From Crocinitomicaceae bacterium (GTDB taxonomy: Bacteria > Bacteroidota > Bacteroidia > Flavobacteriales_D > Sanyastnellaceae), in contig PACT01000039.1 of the NCBI GenBank assembly GCA_002700285.1, positions 44,965-108,964 on the forward strand: 64,000 bases of DNA, given 5' to 3'. The position numbers were made by a program, and so were the translations under genes. The notes beneath the pieces are model-generated. The model had not been told where the DNA came from. It worked only from the letters and a program-made list of their open reading frames with translations, and made no database searches. This document shows, piece after piece, positions 35,711 to 45,199 of the stretch (the stretch's first letter is position 1; every line of letters starts with the position of its first letter).

Positions 35711-37921
35711 TTAATCACGATTTCTTCTTTCACGACGATCTCCTCTATCACCTCTGTCACGACGAGGTCTTTCAGCTGGCTCAACAAATCCTTCAGGTTT
35801 GTCAAGTATCGCTTTACGACTCAATTTAATCTTACCCGTTTTCGGGTCACGACCTACAACTTTAAACTTCACTTTTTCTCCTTCCTTAAGGACATCCTCA
35901 ACCTTGTCAACACGTTTCCATTCAAGCTCACTTACGTGCAACAAACCATCCATACCAGGCAGAACTTCAACAAAGGCCCCATATGGCATGATTGTTTTCA
36001 CCTTACCTTCATAAATCTCACCGATTTCAACAGTTGGAGGGAACGCGATTTGCTTAATGCGTGTAACAGCATCTTCAATCGAAGCTTTATCTGAAGCAGC
36101 AACCTCAACACGGCCTTCTCCATCAATATCTTCAATAGAAATATTTGTGTTTGTATCTGCTTGAAGTTCCTGAATGATTTTTCCTCCAGGACCAATAATT
36201 GCACCGATGGCATCTGCAGGCACGTTGAAAGCAACGATTCTTGGAGCGTGCTCTTTGAAATCTTCACGTGGTTTATCTAAAACTTTCAGCATCTCACGAC
36301 GAATATGATGACGTCCCTCACGCGCTTGCTCTAGAGCTTCTCTTAGAACATCCATGCTTATTCCCTGGATTTTCATATCCATTTGACAAGCCGTGATACC
36401 ATCTTCGGTACCTGTTATTTTAAAGTCCATGTCACCGAGGTGATCTTCATCTCCGAGGATATCACTGAGAATTGCATACTTACCAGATTCCTTGTCAGTA
36501 ATCAATCCCATTGCAATACCTGAAACGGGTGCCTTAATTTTAATGCCACCATCCATGAGCGCAAGCGTTCCTGCACATACTGTTGCCATTGAAGAAGACC
36601 CATTTGATTCAAGAATCTCAGAAACCAACCTAATGGTGTATGGACACTCTTCAACTGGAGGCAATACATGTTTGAGCGCACGCAAAGCAAGATTTCCGTG
36701 ACCTACTTCTCTTCGGCTGGTGCCGCGAAGAGGTCTCTCCTCTCCTGTAGAAAATGGTGGGAAGTTATAGTGAAGTAAGAACTTTTCAGTTTTACGTACC
36801 AACGCACTGTCTATTAACTGTTCATCTTGCTTTGTGCCAAGTGTTAAAGTGGTTAATGATTGTGTCTCTCCACGCGTGAAGAGTGCAGATCCATGACAAC
36901 TAGGTAGATAATCGACTTCTCCCCATATCGTACGTATGTCGGTTGTTGAACGTCCATCAAGACGAACTCCTTCTAAAAGAACCAAATCTCTGATTGCTTT
37001 CTTCTCTACATCGTGAAGGTATGCTTTCAGCATAAATGCCTTCTCCTTTGCCTCTTCATCTGAAAGGGTAGATACGAATTCAGCTTTAATCGCTTTAAAA
37101 GATGCTTTTCTTTCAACTTTAGTTTTGCCTTTTTGAGCAGCCTCATACATTTTAGGATATAAGGTGTCAAAAACCTTTGCCTTCAGAACATCATCGTGAT
37201 CTTCATGAGAATATTCACGACTTGCACCATATTTACCTACTGTTTTTGCTAATTCTATTTGCGCTTCACACTGAGTAGTGATCGCTTTTGAAGCAGCTTC
37301 AATAGCGTCAACCATTTCTGACTCACTTACTTCAGACATCTCTCCTTCTACCATGACAATACTGTCTATCGTACCCGCAACCATCAAGTCAATGTCAGCT
37401 ATTTCTAATTCTGAGCGATAAGGATTGATAATGAATTCACCATTGACGCGTGCAACTCTAACCTCAGAAATTGGGCCATTAAATGGCACATCACTTACAG
37501 CAATACAAGCGCTTGCAGCTAATCCAACCAAACTGTCTGGCAAAACATCTTCGTCGGAAGACATCAGCTGAACCATTACTTGTGTTCCCGCATGATAATC
37601 TGATGGGAACATCGGACGAAGCGCTCTGTCTACCAAACGCATCACTAACACCTCTGAATCAGATGGACGTGCCTCACGCTTAAAGAATCCACCAGGGAAT
37701 CTACCAGCGGAAGCATATTTCTCTCTATAATCAACTGTTAGTGGGAGGAAGTCAACTTCATCTCTTGCGTTAGCACTACTAACTATTGTCGCAAGGAGCA
37801 TTGTTTTGCCACAACGTAGAACAATAGAGCCGTCAGCTTGTTTTGCAAGTTTTCCAGTCTCAAGGCTGATCTCGCGCCCGTTGCCGAGATCAATGGTTTG
37901 GTTATTTACCGTGTAATTCAT
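35711..37921 (-). CDS. pnp: Polyribonucleotide nucleotidyltransferase
   Basis: 736 residues. Two RNase PH-like domains are present, the second with TRGETQSLTTLTLGTKQDEQ, FSTGEERPLRGTSRREVGHG and DILGDEDHLGDMDFKITGT. A KH domain with IIGPGGKIIQ follows, and an S1 domain with YEGKVKTIMPYGAFVEVLPGMDGLLHVSEL. A short Arg/Asp-rich tail closes it. PNPase degrades RNA 3' to 5' with phosphate. It follows rpsO on the same strand after 183 bases; rpsO-pnp order is classic. Confidence 0.97.
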   Translation of the reverse strand: MNYTVNNQTIDLGNGREISLETGKLAKQADGSIVLRCGKTMLLATIVSSANARDEVDFLPLTVDYREKYASAGRFPGGFFKREARPSDSEVLVMRLVDRALRPMFPSDYHAGTQVMVQLMSSDEDVLPDSLVGLAASACIAVSDVPFNGPISEVRVARVNGEFIINPYRSELEIADIDLMVAGTIDSIVMVEGEMSEVSESEMVDAIEAASKAITTQCEAQIELAKTVGKYGASREYSHEDHDDVLKAKVFDTLYPKMYEAAQKGKTKVERKASFKAIKAEFVSTLSDEEAKEKAFMLKAYLHDVEKKAIRDLVLLEGVRLDGRSTTDIRTIWGEVDYLPSCHGSALFTRGETQSLTTLTLGTKQDEQLIDSALVRKTEKFLLHYNFPPFSTGEERPLRGTSRREVGHGNLALRALKHVLPPVEECPYTIRLVSEILESNGSSSMATVCAGTLALMDGGIKIKAPVSGIAMGLITDKESGKYAILSDILGDEDHLGDMDFKITGTEDGITACQMDMKIQGISMDVLREALEQAREGRHHIRREMLKVLDKPREDFKEHAPRIVAFNVPADAIGAIIGPGGKIIQELQADTNTNISIEDIDGEGRVEVAASDKASIEDAVTRIKQIAFPPTVEIGEIYEGKVKTIMPYGAFVEVLPGMDGLLHVSELEWKRVDKVEDVLKEGEKVKFKVVGRDPKTGKIKLSRKAILDKPEGFVEPAERPRRDRGDRGDRRERRNRD

Positions 37922-38104
37922 TTCTTTTTTTTATATCTCACTCTGCGATTTGCTTAATTAACGCACAAACACGGTGTTAAATACTCCGCATTTTTTTTAA
38001 CAAAAATCAAGCCAAGTAATTCGGTTTTGGATAAAAGACAGAACACAAATAAGTACAAGTAAAATATTACTCGATTTTTTAGACGTGATCTTGTCAGCAT
38101 TAAA

Positions 38105-38377
38105 TTAGCGACGTAGCCCTAATTCTTTAACGATAGCACGGTATCTCGTAATATCTTTACTTATTAAGTAATCAAGTGCTTTACGACGCTTTGCAACCAA
38201 AGCGATAAGCGCACGTTGCGTGCTAAAATCTTTTCTGTTACTCTTAAGGTGATTTGTAAGATGATTAATCCGGTAAGAGTACATGGCAACTTGTGCCTCT
38301 GGAGAACCTGTATCGGCAACTCCTTTTCCGTGCTTTTTGAAGAATTCTTTCTTCTTTTCAGTATCTAAATAGTACAT
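38105..38377 (-). CDS. rpsO: 30S ribosomal protein S15
   Basis: 90 residues, one more than the common 89. The S15 pattern is clear: KKHGKGVADTGSPEAQVAMYSYRINHLTNHLKSNRKDFSTQRALIALVAKRRKALDYL. It binds 16S rRNA helices 20-22 in the small subunit. An exact -7 box lies upstream, leaving a leader of about 40 bases. It is followed by pnp, as in many bacteria. Confidence 0.97.
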   Translation of the reverse strand: MYYLDTEKKKEFFKKHGKGVADTGSPEAQVAMYSYRINHLTNHLKSNRKDFSTQRALIALVAKRRKALDYLISKDITRYRAIVKELGLRR

Positions 38378-38421
38378 GGCGAAATCTTTTGATGTTCGTT
38401 ATGCGAATAAAAATTAAAGGG

Positions 38422-38429
38422 CAAATATA
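38422..38429 (-). promoter_or_regulatory. -7 promoter box TATATTTG of rpsO
   Basis: Exact TAnnTTTG on the minus strand, 45 bases upstream of the rpsO ATG at 38377. Confidence 0.62.
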
Positions 38430-38496
38430 CACCATTAAATTAGAATACATGCATTATTTGCTGCACTCTAATGCCAACATTCTGTTATTGAAAACC

Positions 38497-39348
38497 TCAG
38501 TTTGAAGTATGAAGCATTCGAATGGCAAAATGCAACTTTGATTTCAGATCTTTTCGATGAACAATGGCATCTAAGAAACCGTGCTCTAGCAAAAATTCTG
38601 ACCTTTGAAAGCCATCAGGCAAATCCTTTCCTATTGTTTCTTTAACCACGCGAGGCCCTGCAAAAGCAACAAGCGCATTTGGCTCAGCGATATTCAAGTC
38701 TCCTAACATCGCAAATGAAGCTGTAACGCCACCTGTCGTAGGGTCTGTAAGTATACTTATAAAAGGTAAGCCTGCCTTTTCAAGCATCGAAAGTTTGGCA
38801 CTGGTTTTTGCCATTTGCATTAAACTATAACCAGCTTCCATCATCCTTGCACCTCCTGACTTTGAAATACAAATAAAGGGTCTTCCTTTCTTAATTGCGT
38901 GATCAATTCCTCGTGCGATTTTTTCTCCAACTACGGACCCCATAGACCCTCCAATAAAAGAGAAGTCCATACAAGCAATCACAACAGGTATGCCATCAAG
39001 TTCTCCTGAGGCAACTCTTAAGGCGTCATTTAAACCTGTTTTTTCTTTAGCAGATGCCAGTCTTTTTTGATAAGGCTTTGTATCTGTAAATGACAATGGA
39101 TCTTCTGAAATCATTTTAGGTGCGAGACTTCGACATTTACCATTGTCGAATAGCAAAGCGAAATACTCTGCACTGCCCACACGCTCGTGATGGTCACAGT
39201 GTCCACATACCCACAGCGCATCTTCATGATCTTGAGCAGAAACAACAGTCTTACAACTCGGACACTTGTACCAAGCACCTTCAGGAATCTCCTTTTTCTC
39301 AGCCGACTTCGTCGTTATGCCTTCAGTATTTCTTTGAAACCAACCCAT
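38497..39348 (-). CDS. accD: Acetyl-CoA carboxylase carboxyltransferase subunit beta
   Basis: 283 residues from ATG 39348 (MGWFQRNTEGI). An upstream TTG overlaps the promoter box and is rejected. The Zn ribbon has Cys29, Cys32, Cys48 and Cys51 (CPSC..CGHC). The carboxyltransferase core has DFSFIGGSMGSVVGEKI, GRPFICISKSGGARMMEAGYSLMQMAKTSA and LTDPTTGGVTASFAMLGD. It transfers carboxyl from biotin to acetyl-CoA, giving malonyl-CoA for fatty-acid synthesis. It lies between rpsO and the BamA-like gene, all on the minus strand. Confidence 0.95.
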   Translation of the reverse strand: MGWFQRNTEGITTKSAEKKEIPEGAWYKCPSCKTVVSAQDHEDALWVCGHCDHHERVGSAEYFALLFDNGKCRSLAPKMISEDPLSFTDTKPYQKRLASAKEKTGLNDALRVASGELDGIPVVIACMDFSFIGGSMGSVVGEKIARGIDHAIKKGRPFICISKSGGARMMEAGYSLMQMAKTSAKLSMLEKAGLPFISILTDPTTGGVTASFAMLGDLNIAEPNALVAFAGPRVVKETIGKDLPDGFQRSEFLLEHGFLDAIVHRKDLKSKLHFAIRMLHTSN

Positions 39349-39360
39349 TCTTTTTTTTGA

Positions 39361-39368
39361 CAAAGTTA
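39361..39368 (-). promoter_or_regulatory. -7 promoter box TAACTTTG of accD
   Basis: Exact TAnnTTTG on the minus strand, ending 13 bases before the ATG at 39348. It falls just before the stop of the BamA-like gene. Confidence 0.62.
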
Positions 39369-39374
39369 ATCGGG

Positions 39375-41621
39375 TTAGAATGGATGACCTAAACCTAAAT
39401 GAATTGCGCCATTTGGTCTGGATTCAATGAACCACCTCTCTCCGTCTGATTGAGTTGGATCGTGCAATCTAAAAGCAGCGTCCAAGCGAATGAGAAAGAA
39501 TTCAAAGTCAAGTCTCAATCCAATACCAGCACTGAATGCAATTGAAGAAAATCCTGAAGAACGCCATGATGCACCATTGTTTTCACCATTTTCATGCTGC
39601 CAAACGTTCCCCGCATCTGCAAAAAGAGCAACTGTCGTTAATGAGGTCCATTTAAATCGAAATTCAGATGAGACATCAAGACGATAATCTCCTACTCCAC
39701 GCAGAACACCTGGCGTTGAAGATTCTTCAGAGTAGTTTCCTGGCCCCAATTCTCTGATGGGCCAACCCCGGACCCCATTTAATCCACCGCCGAAAAAACC
39801 TTTTGAGTAAGGTAAGATTTCTGTTCCTTCACCGACAAAAGCGCCCCCAAACCTGAATCTAGATTTGAATACCATGTCTTCTCTCTTGCTAAATTTATTA
39901 TTTATCACCCATGACCCATCGACACGAAGGAATTTAATGACAGGCACTTCTCCTATTTTTACTTCACCCTCATCAGTCACCTCCCACCCCATTAGTGGAG
40001 AAAGGAATTTACTAGCCACGCCTGACCATTCAAAACTAAGATTCATGTTTCCTCCATTTACACCTACCAATGAATTCCATCCAATTCTACTTCCTGTGAG
40101 TGCATAATCACTGAATCTGCGTTTTAAAACCTCGTTATCTTCGGTCTCAAGCCAGTCCGCAAAATCATCAGAAACATCTAGGTTAACATAAGAAAGGTGA
40201 AGTACATCAATCACAATCCTACTCCTCCTCACTGGGTTTTCCGTCCATTCAATTCTGTGGCGATAATCAAAGGTCGAACTGTAGTATTCCGGTCTAGATT
40301 CACGGGCAACTTGTATGAGCCACTCAGAGTGGGGTTCCGTTGATTTGGGAAGTGTTTCAAGGCGTAAAGGGAAAATCCCGATTGTTCTGTATGATCCTAA
40401 AAAACTAAATTCTCCACTGTTTGGAACAATCGAAGAAGATGTATAAGAAAAAGGTTGCGTAGAAGCGATTGCCGCAGAAACCGTCCATGTCAACACATCT
40501 CCTCGCCCTGTTGAATTGTTGTCAGTCCAGGTTATTTTTCCAAGGGGACCATATCTCGTGTCTGCACGAGTCATATCAAACTCAAGCGCAAGATCATACC
40601 TTGGAGCATCTTGAATGTCAACCGTGACATCAACAACACCATAGTTGCGGTCATTAGATATAGGATAGTCTTTTTTTAATTCAACAATTTTTAGAGCAGA
40701 GACGCCAGAAAGCCGACGATATGTAGACGCGAATTTTTCGGGGTCAAACCCCGTTCCTTTTTCAAGTGTGACAAGATGATTAAGAATGGGAGACATCAGA
40801 GGTTTCGTCATATTGCTTTGGTCAAAAAAGACTGAGCCTATCATAATCGACTTATGAGGAATTGAAGTGGACGCATTTTCTAGACGTTGACCACGTAAAA
40901 TAATTTCAACATTCACGCCAGCATTGAGATTTAAGGTGTCTAATTCAAATTTGACAAAACCTTCGTTAAAAGTTGCAAACCCCAGCCTGCCCGCCAGTTT
41001 ACATATCCTTTCCCTTTCACTTTGAAGATCTGTAATACTCAATGGGTCACCCTTTTGTAAAAGACCTCCATCGCTTATTTGATCTTCAGGAAGGCCTGAG
41101 GTGGTCGTGTTCCACAACACTTTATTTATGACCCACCTTTTACCCAAATCAATGTTATAGATCGCCTTCCATCCTGAAATATGAGATGAGTCAGCTGTGA
41201 CTTCAACTCGCGCTTGAAGATATCCTTCTTGATTAAGAACTTGTACCATTTTAAGTGACGTTCGGTAGTGTTCATCGTTGTTGTAATATGAAGGTGGTTC
41301 TCCAAACCCCTCACGAATAGCATAACGAAGTCCCCCAGGACTTTTGTTGCGTTCGTCACGTCTGGTCAGACTGCGAGACAAAGCCTCAGGCCGAATCATC
41401 TGATATGCATAAAGCCGCCAAGTCATTCCCACAAACCTTCTATTTGGCCTCATTCTGTATGACTCTTCAAGTTTAGACATTACCCTGTCAGACAGCTTCT
41501 CATTGCATTCTATTGATTGAGACACCAAAAGATGACGCTCGGCAGAAGTGATTTGTGATAAAGCGTGAAAAGGAAACAGAAGAACGACAGCAATTATACC
41601 TGTCGCTATGTAACTTGGCAC
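39375..41621 (-). CDS. BamA/TamA-family outer-membrane protein (POTRA + D15 barrel)
   Basis: About 748 residues from GTG 41621, which places the signal peptide (SYIATGIIAVVLLFPFHALSQ) at the very N-terminus; longer readings from TTG would run deep into the divergent TrmH gene. A region with ECNEKLSDRVMSKLEESYRMRP precedes POTRA-like repeats, such as YLQARVEVTADS.....YNIDLGKRWVINKV. The 16-strand Omp85 barrel carries GGLNGVRGWPIRELGPG, the loop-6 (V)RGW variant. It would help insert or export outer-membrane proteins. It is similar to the BamA-like proteins encoded next to TrmH genes in flavobacteria. The exact role (BamA or TamA) is open. Confidence 0.88.
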   Translation of the reverse strand: MPSYIATGIIAVVLLFPFHALSQITSAERHLLVSQSIECNEKLSDRVMSKLEESYRMRPNRRFVGMTWRLYAYQMIRPEALSRSLTRRDERNKSPGGLRYAIREGFGEPPSYYNNDEHYRTSLKMVQVLNQEGYLQARVEVTADSSHISGWKAIYNIDLGKRWVINKVLWNTTTSGLPEDQISDGGLLQKGDPLSITDLQSERERICKLAGRLGFATFNEGFVKFELDTLNLNAGVNVEIILRGQRLENASTSIPHKSIMIGSVFFDQSNMTKPLMSPILNHLVTLEKGTGFDPEKFASTYRRLSGVSALKIVELKKDYPISNDRNYGVVDVTVDIQDAPRYDLALEFDMTRADTRYGPLGKITWTDNNSTGRGDVLTWTVSAAIASTQPFSYTSSSIVPNSGEFSFLGSYRTIGIFPLRLETLPKSTEPHSEWLIQVARESRPEYYSSTFDYRHRIEWTENPVRRSRIVIDVLHLSYVNLDVSDDFADWLETEDNEVLKRRFSDYALTGSRIGWNSLVGVNGGNMNLSFEWSGVASKFLSPLMGWEVTDEGEVKIGEVPVIKFLRVDGSWVINNKFSKREDMVFKSRFRFGGAFVGEGTEILPYSKGFFGGGLNGVRGWPIRELGPGNYSEESSTPGVLRGVGDYRLDVSSEFRFKWTSLTTVALFADAGNVWQHENGENNGASWRSSGFSSIAFSAGIGLRLDFEFFLIRLDAAFRLHDPTQSDGERWFIESRPNGAIHLGLGHPF
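41611..41618 (+). promoter_or_regulatory. -7-like box TAACTTGG of the TrmH gene
   Basis: One mismatch to TAnnTTTG; four bases (cacc) separate it from GTG 41623. It lies inside the first codons of the divergent BamA-like gene. Confidence 0.45.
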
Positions 41622-41622
41622 C

Positions 41623-42414
41623 GTGAATATGCTTACAAAAAATGAACGCAACGCAATAAAAGCACTACGACACCGAGAAAACCGGTTGAATGAGAAGCTT
41701 ATGGTGGTAGAGGGAGACAAATGTGTGATTGAATTACTAAAAAGTTCAATTGAAACAAAGCGAATTTACGTTACGAACGGGATTGAGATTGATGAAATAA
41801 GAACTCTCGCTGAAAAAAAAATGATTGAAGTTACAGAAGTCACTTCTAAAGACATGGTGATTATGTCTAGCATGAGAACAGCACCGGGAGTTTTAGCATT
41901 GGGACGTACCGTCGAATTTAGCGCTGATGATGTTCTAGGGGGCATGAAAAACATTCAGAATTCAGCAATTCCTACTGTGATGATTTTGGATGATGTCTCT
42001 GACCCTGGAAATGTGGGCACCCTGATAAGAACTGCTGATTGGTTTGGACTTGCAGGGGTTGTCTGTTCTGCACGAACTGCAGATATTTGGAATCCCAAAA
42101 CAATCCAATCCTCAATGGGATCTGTTTTTCGAATGCCAATTTGCACAGCAAACCCATTAGATGTGATCAAACGATTTGCTTTAAATGCCGTCGCATTAGA
42201 CGCACGAGGCGATAATTTTTTTGAAAGTACGTTGGTTCCTGATGCAATAGTCATTGGCTCAGAATCACATGGTCTGAGTGACGGATTAATCGATGTTTGT
42301 GACGCCACGTGGTCCATCCCAGGAAAAGGAAGTGCGGAGTCTCTTAACGCTGCTATCGCTGGAGCAATTGTGACATCTGAGTTATCACGAAGACTGTCTG
42401 TACTTGGCCTTTAA
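41623..42414 (+). CDS. TrmH-family RNA 2'-O-methyltransferase
   Basis: 263 residues from GTG 41623 or 261 from ATG 41629. The GTG is favoured because a -7-like box stands exactly four bases before it. An N-terminal substrate-binding part (NERNAIKALRHRENRLNEKLMVVEG) precedes the SPOUT knot. The three SPOUT motifs are LDDVSDPGNVGTLIRTADWFG, AIVIGSESHGLSD and WSIPGKGSAESLNAAIAGAIV. It methylates ribose in rRNA or tRNA with SAM. It is head-to-head with the BamA-like gene and convergent with the acyltransferase, overlapping the latter by 30 bases. Confidence 0.93.
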   Translation: MNMLTKNERNAIKALRHRENRLNEKLMVVEGDKCVIELLKSSIETKRIYVTNGIEIDEIRTLAEKKMIEVTEVTSKDMVIMSSMRTAPGVLALGRTVEFSADDVLGGMKNIQNSAIPTVMILDDVSDPGNVGTLIRTADWFGLAGVVCSARTADIWNPKTIQSSMGSVFRMPICTANPLDVIKRFALNAVALDARGDNFFESTLVPDAIVIGSESHGLSDGLIDVCDATWSIPGKGSAESLNAAIAGAIVTSELSRRLSVLGL

Positions 42415-43524
42415 GGTCTGAACCATCATATTGCACCATGTTCGCTCAATCTCTAATTGAGTGCCAATATTTGACCCTAAAAATGTCACAACTTTTGCCA
42501 GGCGTTCTTTAAACACAACACGATCGTTTTCTGTGATTTTAATATCTTTTGAATAACGTAAGAGTTCTGTATCTCCTAAATATTCTGCGGCCAAAACTTG
42601 GTTAGGCCAAATTTTATACCCCTTAAAAATGGCATTGTCTACCAATTCTGCAATAATCCTTTCAGTCCTTTCACCGTCAACTTCCTTCCATGGAATCGTA
42701 TTGCAAAACTCCAGATGTACCCTACCCTTCCATCCTGTCATCCCAATCGCCATACTCATCTCGTCTTCTCCAGGCTCTTTATCATAAGTGCCATTTTTCT
42801 TGATAAATAACAACTCACGAACTTTCATTGCATCACAAGGATCCCATTCATATGAAATGCTTACTGGTTTAACATTTAACCCTTTCCAAGCATCTTCTCC
42901 ACCCTCTGAAATAAGCATTCTGATTAAGGCTGGTGATGTTTGATCTCGTCCATCTTTTGCCCGACCTTCTTTTTGTGCAAGCCAAACAGATTGACCTTTA
43001 CTCACCACATGTCTTATATATGATGCAACCAACAAACTGCTTTCCCATTTTTCCCGCACACCGCCTCCACGTTTCACGATAAAACATTTATTAAGTCGCA
43101 CAAGGTCTTCTACCCATTTGTGAGTAAGAAGGTTGTCTCCTATTCCAATCTCAGTGGAAGAATAACCACTTCCCATTCTTGCAACATTGACCAAGGATGG
43201 GTCCAAAACGATATCTCTGTGGTTGGTTAGGTGTAAAGTTGGGTATGCAAAATCTTTTTCACAAGCGCCATCAGCAAAGCTTAATGACACACCATCGGTT
43301 GTCGATTCGATCAATATCTCTAAAAAAGGAAACGTAATGTCATCTTGAAAGTCCTGAATGCTATCAATGGCCTTCATGCCGTCAGCCAATTCTTTGGCAT
43401 TTTCAGAACCTACTAATGGGGCTAGAAGTTTCGTAAAGTCCTTTGCATCAGTCAGTTCATTTGCCGCCTTGCACGCTTCTGAATCCGTGAACGGCCTTAT
43501 ATTTTCAAAGTCTTGATTTTGCAT
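42385..43524 (-). CDS. PlsC-like acyltransferase (1-acyl-glycerol-3-phosphate type)
   Basis: 379 residues from ATG 43524. The acyltransferase HX4D motif appears as NHRDIVLD (about 130-137), and the later substrate motif as FIVKRGGGVREKW and WLAQKEGRAKDG. It belongs to the long Bacteroidota group of glycerolipid acyltransferases with an all-helical N-terminus. It would act on membrane glycerolipids or aminolipids at the inner face of the membrane. It is convergent with TrmH (30-base overlap) and divergent from the DEAD-box gene (40 bases between starts). Confidence 0.88.
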   Translation of the reverse strand: MQNQDFENIRPFTDSEACKAANELTDAKDFTKLLAPLVGSENAKELADGMKAIDSIQDFQDDITFPFLEILIESTTDGVSLSFADGACEKDFAYPTLHLTNHRDIVLDPSLVNVARMGSGYSSTEIGIGDNLLTHKWVEDLVRLNKCFIVKRGGGVREKWESSLLVASYIRHVVSKGQSVWLAQKEGRAKDGRDQTSPALIRMLISEGGEDAWKGLNVKPVSISYEWDPCDAMKVRELLFIKKNGTYDKEPGEDEMSMAIGMTGWKGRVHLEFCNTIPWKEVDGERTERIIAELVDNAIFKGYKIWPNQVLAAEYLGDTELLRYSKDIKITENDRVVFKERLAKVVTFLGSNIGTQLEIERTWCNMMVQTLKAKYRQSS

Positions 43525-43547
43525 TCGCGGGGGCAAGATACCGCTAC

Positions 43548-43555
43548 TACCTTTG
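43548..43555 (+). promoter_or_regulatory. -7 promoter box TACCTTTG of the DEAD-box helicase
   Basis: Exact TAnnTTTG, ending nine bases before the ATG at 43564; the leader would be only a few bases. Confidence 0.62.
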
Positions 43556-43563
43556 TGATTAAT

Positions 43564-44859
43564 ATGAGCTTCGAAAAACTTAAAATTACCAAGCAGTTTC
43601 TAAACGCAATTCAGGACGCTGGATTCACGGAGCCTACCCCAATACAAGAAAAGGCAATACCCCCTATTAGCGCGGGACAAGATGTCATAGGGATCGCCCA
43701 AACTGGCACTGGTAAAACAGCTGCTTTTGCCCTTCCAATCCTCCAAAAAATAAAATATGCACAGGGTAAGTCACCAAGGGCTCTGGTCCTTGTGCCCACG
43801 AAAGAATTGGTCATGCAAGTTCACGGAGTGTTCGAGTCACTCTCTACGTATACAGATTTGAGATGCATTGCTTTATATGGTGGTGTGGGGCCCAAATCTC
43901 AACTAGAAGCTTTGGCTGAAGGGACTGACTTGTTGGTTTCCACTCCTGGAAGATTTATGGACCTATATCTAAGAGGTGGACTAGATCAAAAAAAAATCAA
44001 GACGCTGGTACTCGATGAAGCCGACAAAATGATGGATATGGGGTTCATGCCTCAGTTGAGGAATATCTTAGAAATCATACCAAATAAGCGACAGAACCTA
44101 TTGTTCAGTGCCACTTTTCCAGAAAGAGTCGAGAAGTTAAGCGAAGAATTTCTTCTTTGGCCAACGAGAATAGAAATAAGCCCACAAGCGACACCCGTTA
44201 GTACGGTCACTCAAATGAAGACTTCGGTCCCTAATTTGAAAACGAAACTGAATATGATACGCCATCTTTTGGTGGATCTCTATCCTGAGGATCGCGCGTT
44301 GGTTTTTGTTCGCACAAAAGAGCAAGCAGAAAGTATATCCAAATTTTTAGAGAGAACAATTGCTGGTGGAGTTCGTGGAATCCACAGTAACAAAGCTCAA
44401 AACACGCGACTTCATGCCATGTCACTATTCCGTGAAGGGTTAATTAGAGTTCTTGTAAGCACAGATGTAAGTAGCAGAGGTATTGATGTCCCTGAAACCA
44501 AACTCGTCATAAATTGTACCGTGCCGAGAAACTCTTCTGATTACGTTCATAGAATTGGAAGAACTGGCCGTGCATTTAGAGAAGGGGTCGCTCATACACT
44601 TTACGATCCCAGCGAAGAATCGTATTTAATCGCAGTTGAATCTTATTTGCCATCGAAGAACGTCATTACAGAGGTACCTATTCCTGATTGTGTCGTGGTC
44701 GAGGAAACACCCAAATATGAAGCGAAGGATATGGCACGAGACATCGACACACAAAAACGCAGAGCAGACCCTACTTTCCAAGGCGCTTTTCATGAAAAAA
44801 AGCACAAGAGACACGCGTCTAAATCACGCCAACAAAGAAGCGCTAGGAGAAGGAAGTAA
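43564..44859 (+). CDS. DEAD-box RNA helicase
   Basis: 431 residues from ATG 43564 (MSFEKLKITKQFLNAI). Q motif GFTEPTPIQEKAI; motif I AQTGTGKTAAF; motif Ia LVPTKEL; motif II VLDEADKMMDMGF; motif III FSATFPE; motif V VSTDVSSRGIDVP; motif VI HRIGRTGRAF. The last 30 residues are Lys/Arg/His-rich and probably bind RNA. Such enzymes remodel rRNA or mRNA, often in cold conditions. The basic tail is overlapped by a small gene on the other strand. Confidence 0.95.
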   Translation: MSFEKLKITKQFLNAIQDAGFTEPTPIQEKAIPPISAGQDVIGIAQTGTGKTAAFALPILQKIKYAQGKSPRALVLVPTKELVMQVHGVFESLSTYTDLRCIALYGGVGPKSQLEALAEGTDLLVSTPGRFMDLYLRGGLDQKKIKTLVLDEADKMMDMGFMPQLRNILEIIPNKRQNLLFSATFPERVEKLSEEFLLWPTRIEISPQATPVSTVTQMKTSVPNLKTKLNMIRHLLVDLYPEDRALVFVRTKEQAESISKFLERTIAGGVRGIHSNKAQNTRLHAMSLFREGLIRVLVSTDVSSRGIDVPETKLVINCTVPRNSSDYVHRIGRTGRAFREGVAHTLYDPSEESYLIAVESYLPSKNVITEVPIPDCVVVEETPKYEAKDMARDIDTQKRRADPTFQGAFHEKKHKRHASKSRQQRSARRRK

Positions 44860-45114
44860 AATGACGCCATCTACTTCAATAACATACCCTTCTTCATAAC
44901 ACATCACAGCTAACCGTCCATCGGGAAGTGAATCAATATGAGTGTGGTAATTAAAATTAAAGCCTTTGACTCTTAGCCATTTAAAAGATCGGTCAGCGAG
45001 TAAGTTAATGTTGTCTTTCTGACGCAATCTTTTCAGCAATGCCCTATTCTTATCAAGAGTAATGCCCACTTTTCTGATTTGCGTGGTACTTTGAGAGATG
45101 TTTTTAATTTCCAT
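44824..45114 (-). CDS. Small hypothetical protein
   Basis: 96 residues without a recognised domain. The N-terminal half is basic (TTQIRKVGITLDKNRALLKRLRQKDNINL). The second half looks like a compact beta sheet (FKWLRVKGFNFNYHTHIDSLPDGRLAVMCYEEGYVIEVDGVILLP). It starts with ATG and has no signal peptide. Its 3' end overlaps the helicase gene by 36 bases. The 85 bases between it and the next divergent gene leave room for promoters of both. It is probably real, but no function is assigned. Confidence 0.62.
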   Translation of the reverse strand: MEIKNISQSTTQIRKVGITLDKNRALLKRLRQKDNINLLADRSFKWLRVKGFNFNYHTHIDSLPDGRLAVMCYEEGYVIEVDGVILLPSPSASLLA

Positions 45115-45187
45115 AAAGGCAAGTAACTAATTATAAATACTTTAAATATCAATACTTTATTAAAGGTCAGTATCAGTTTGTAGTTGT

Positions 45188-45195
45188 TACTTTTG
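45188..45195 (+). promoter_or_regulatory. -7 promoter box TACTTTTG of 3-hydroxyacyl-CoA dehydrogenase
   Basis: Exact TAnnTTTG with four bases (cttt) before the ATG at 45200; leaderless geometry. Confidence 0.7.
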
Positions 45196-45199
45196 CTTT

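Noticed and set aside
39349..39363. TTG start of accD at 39363
   Set aside because: It overlaps the exact -7 box and gives a non-family extension; ATG 39348 fits.
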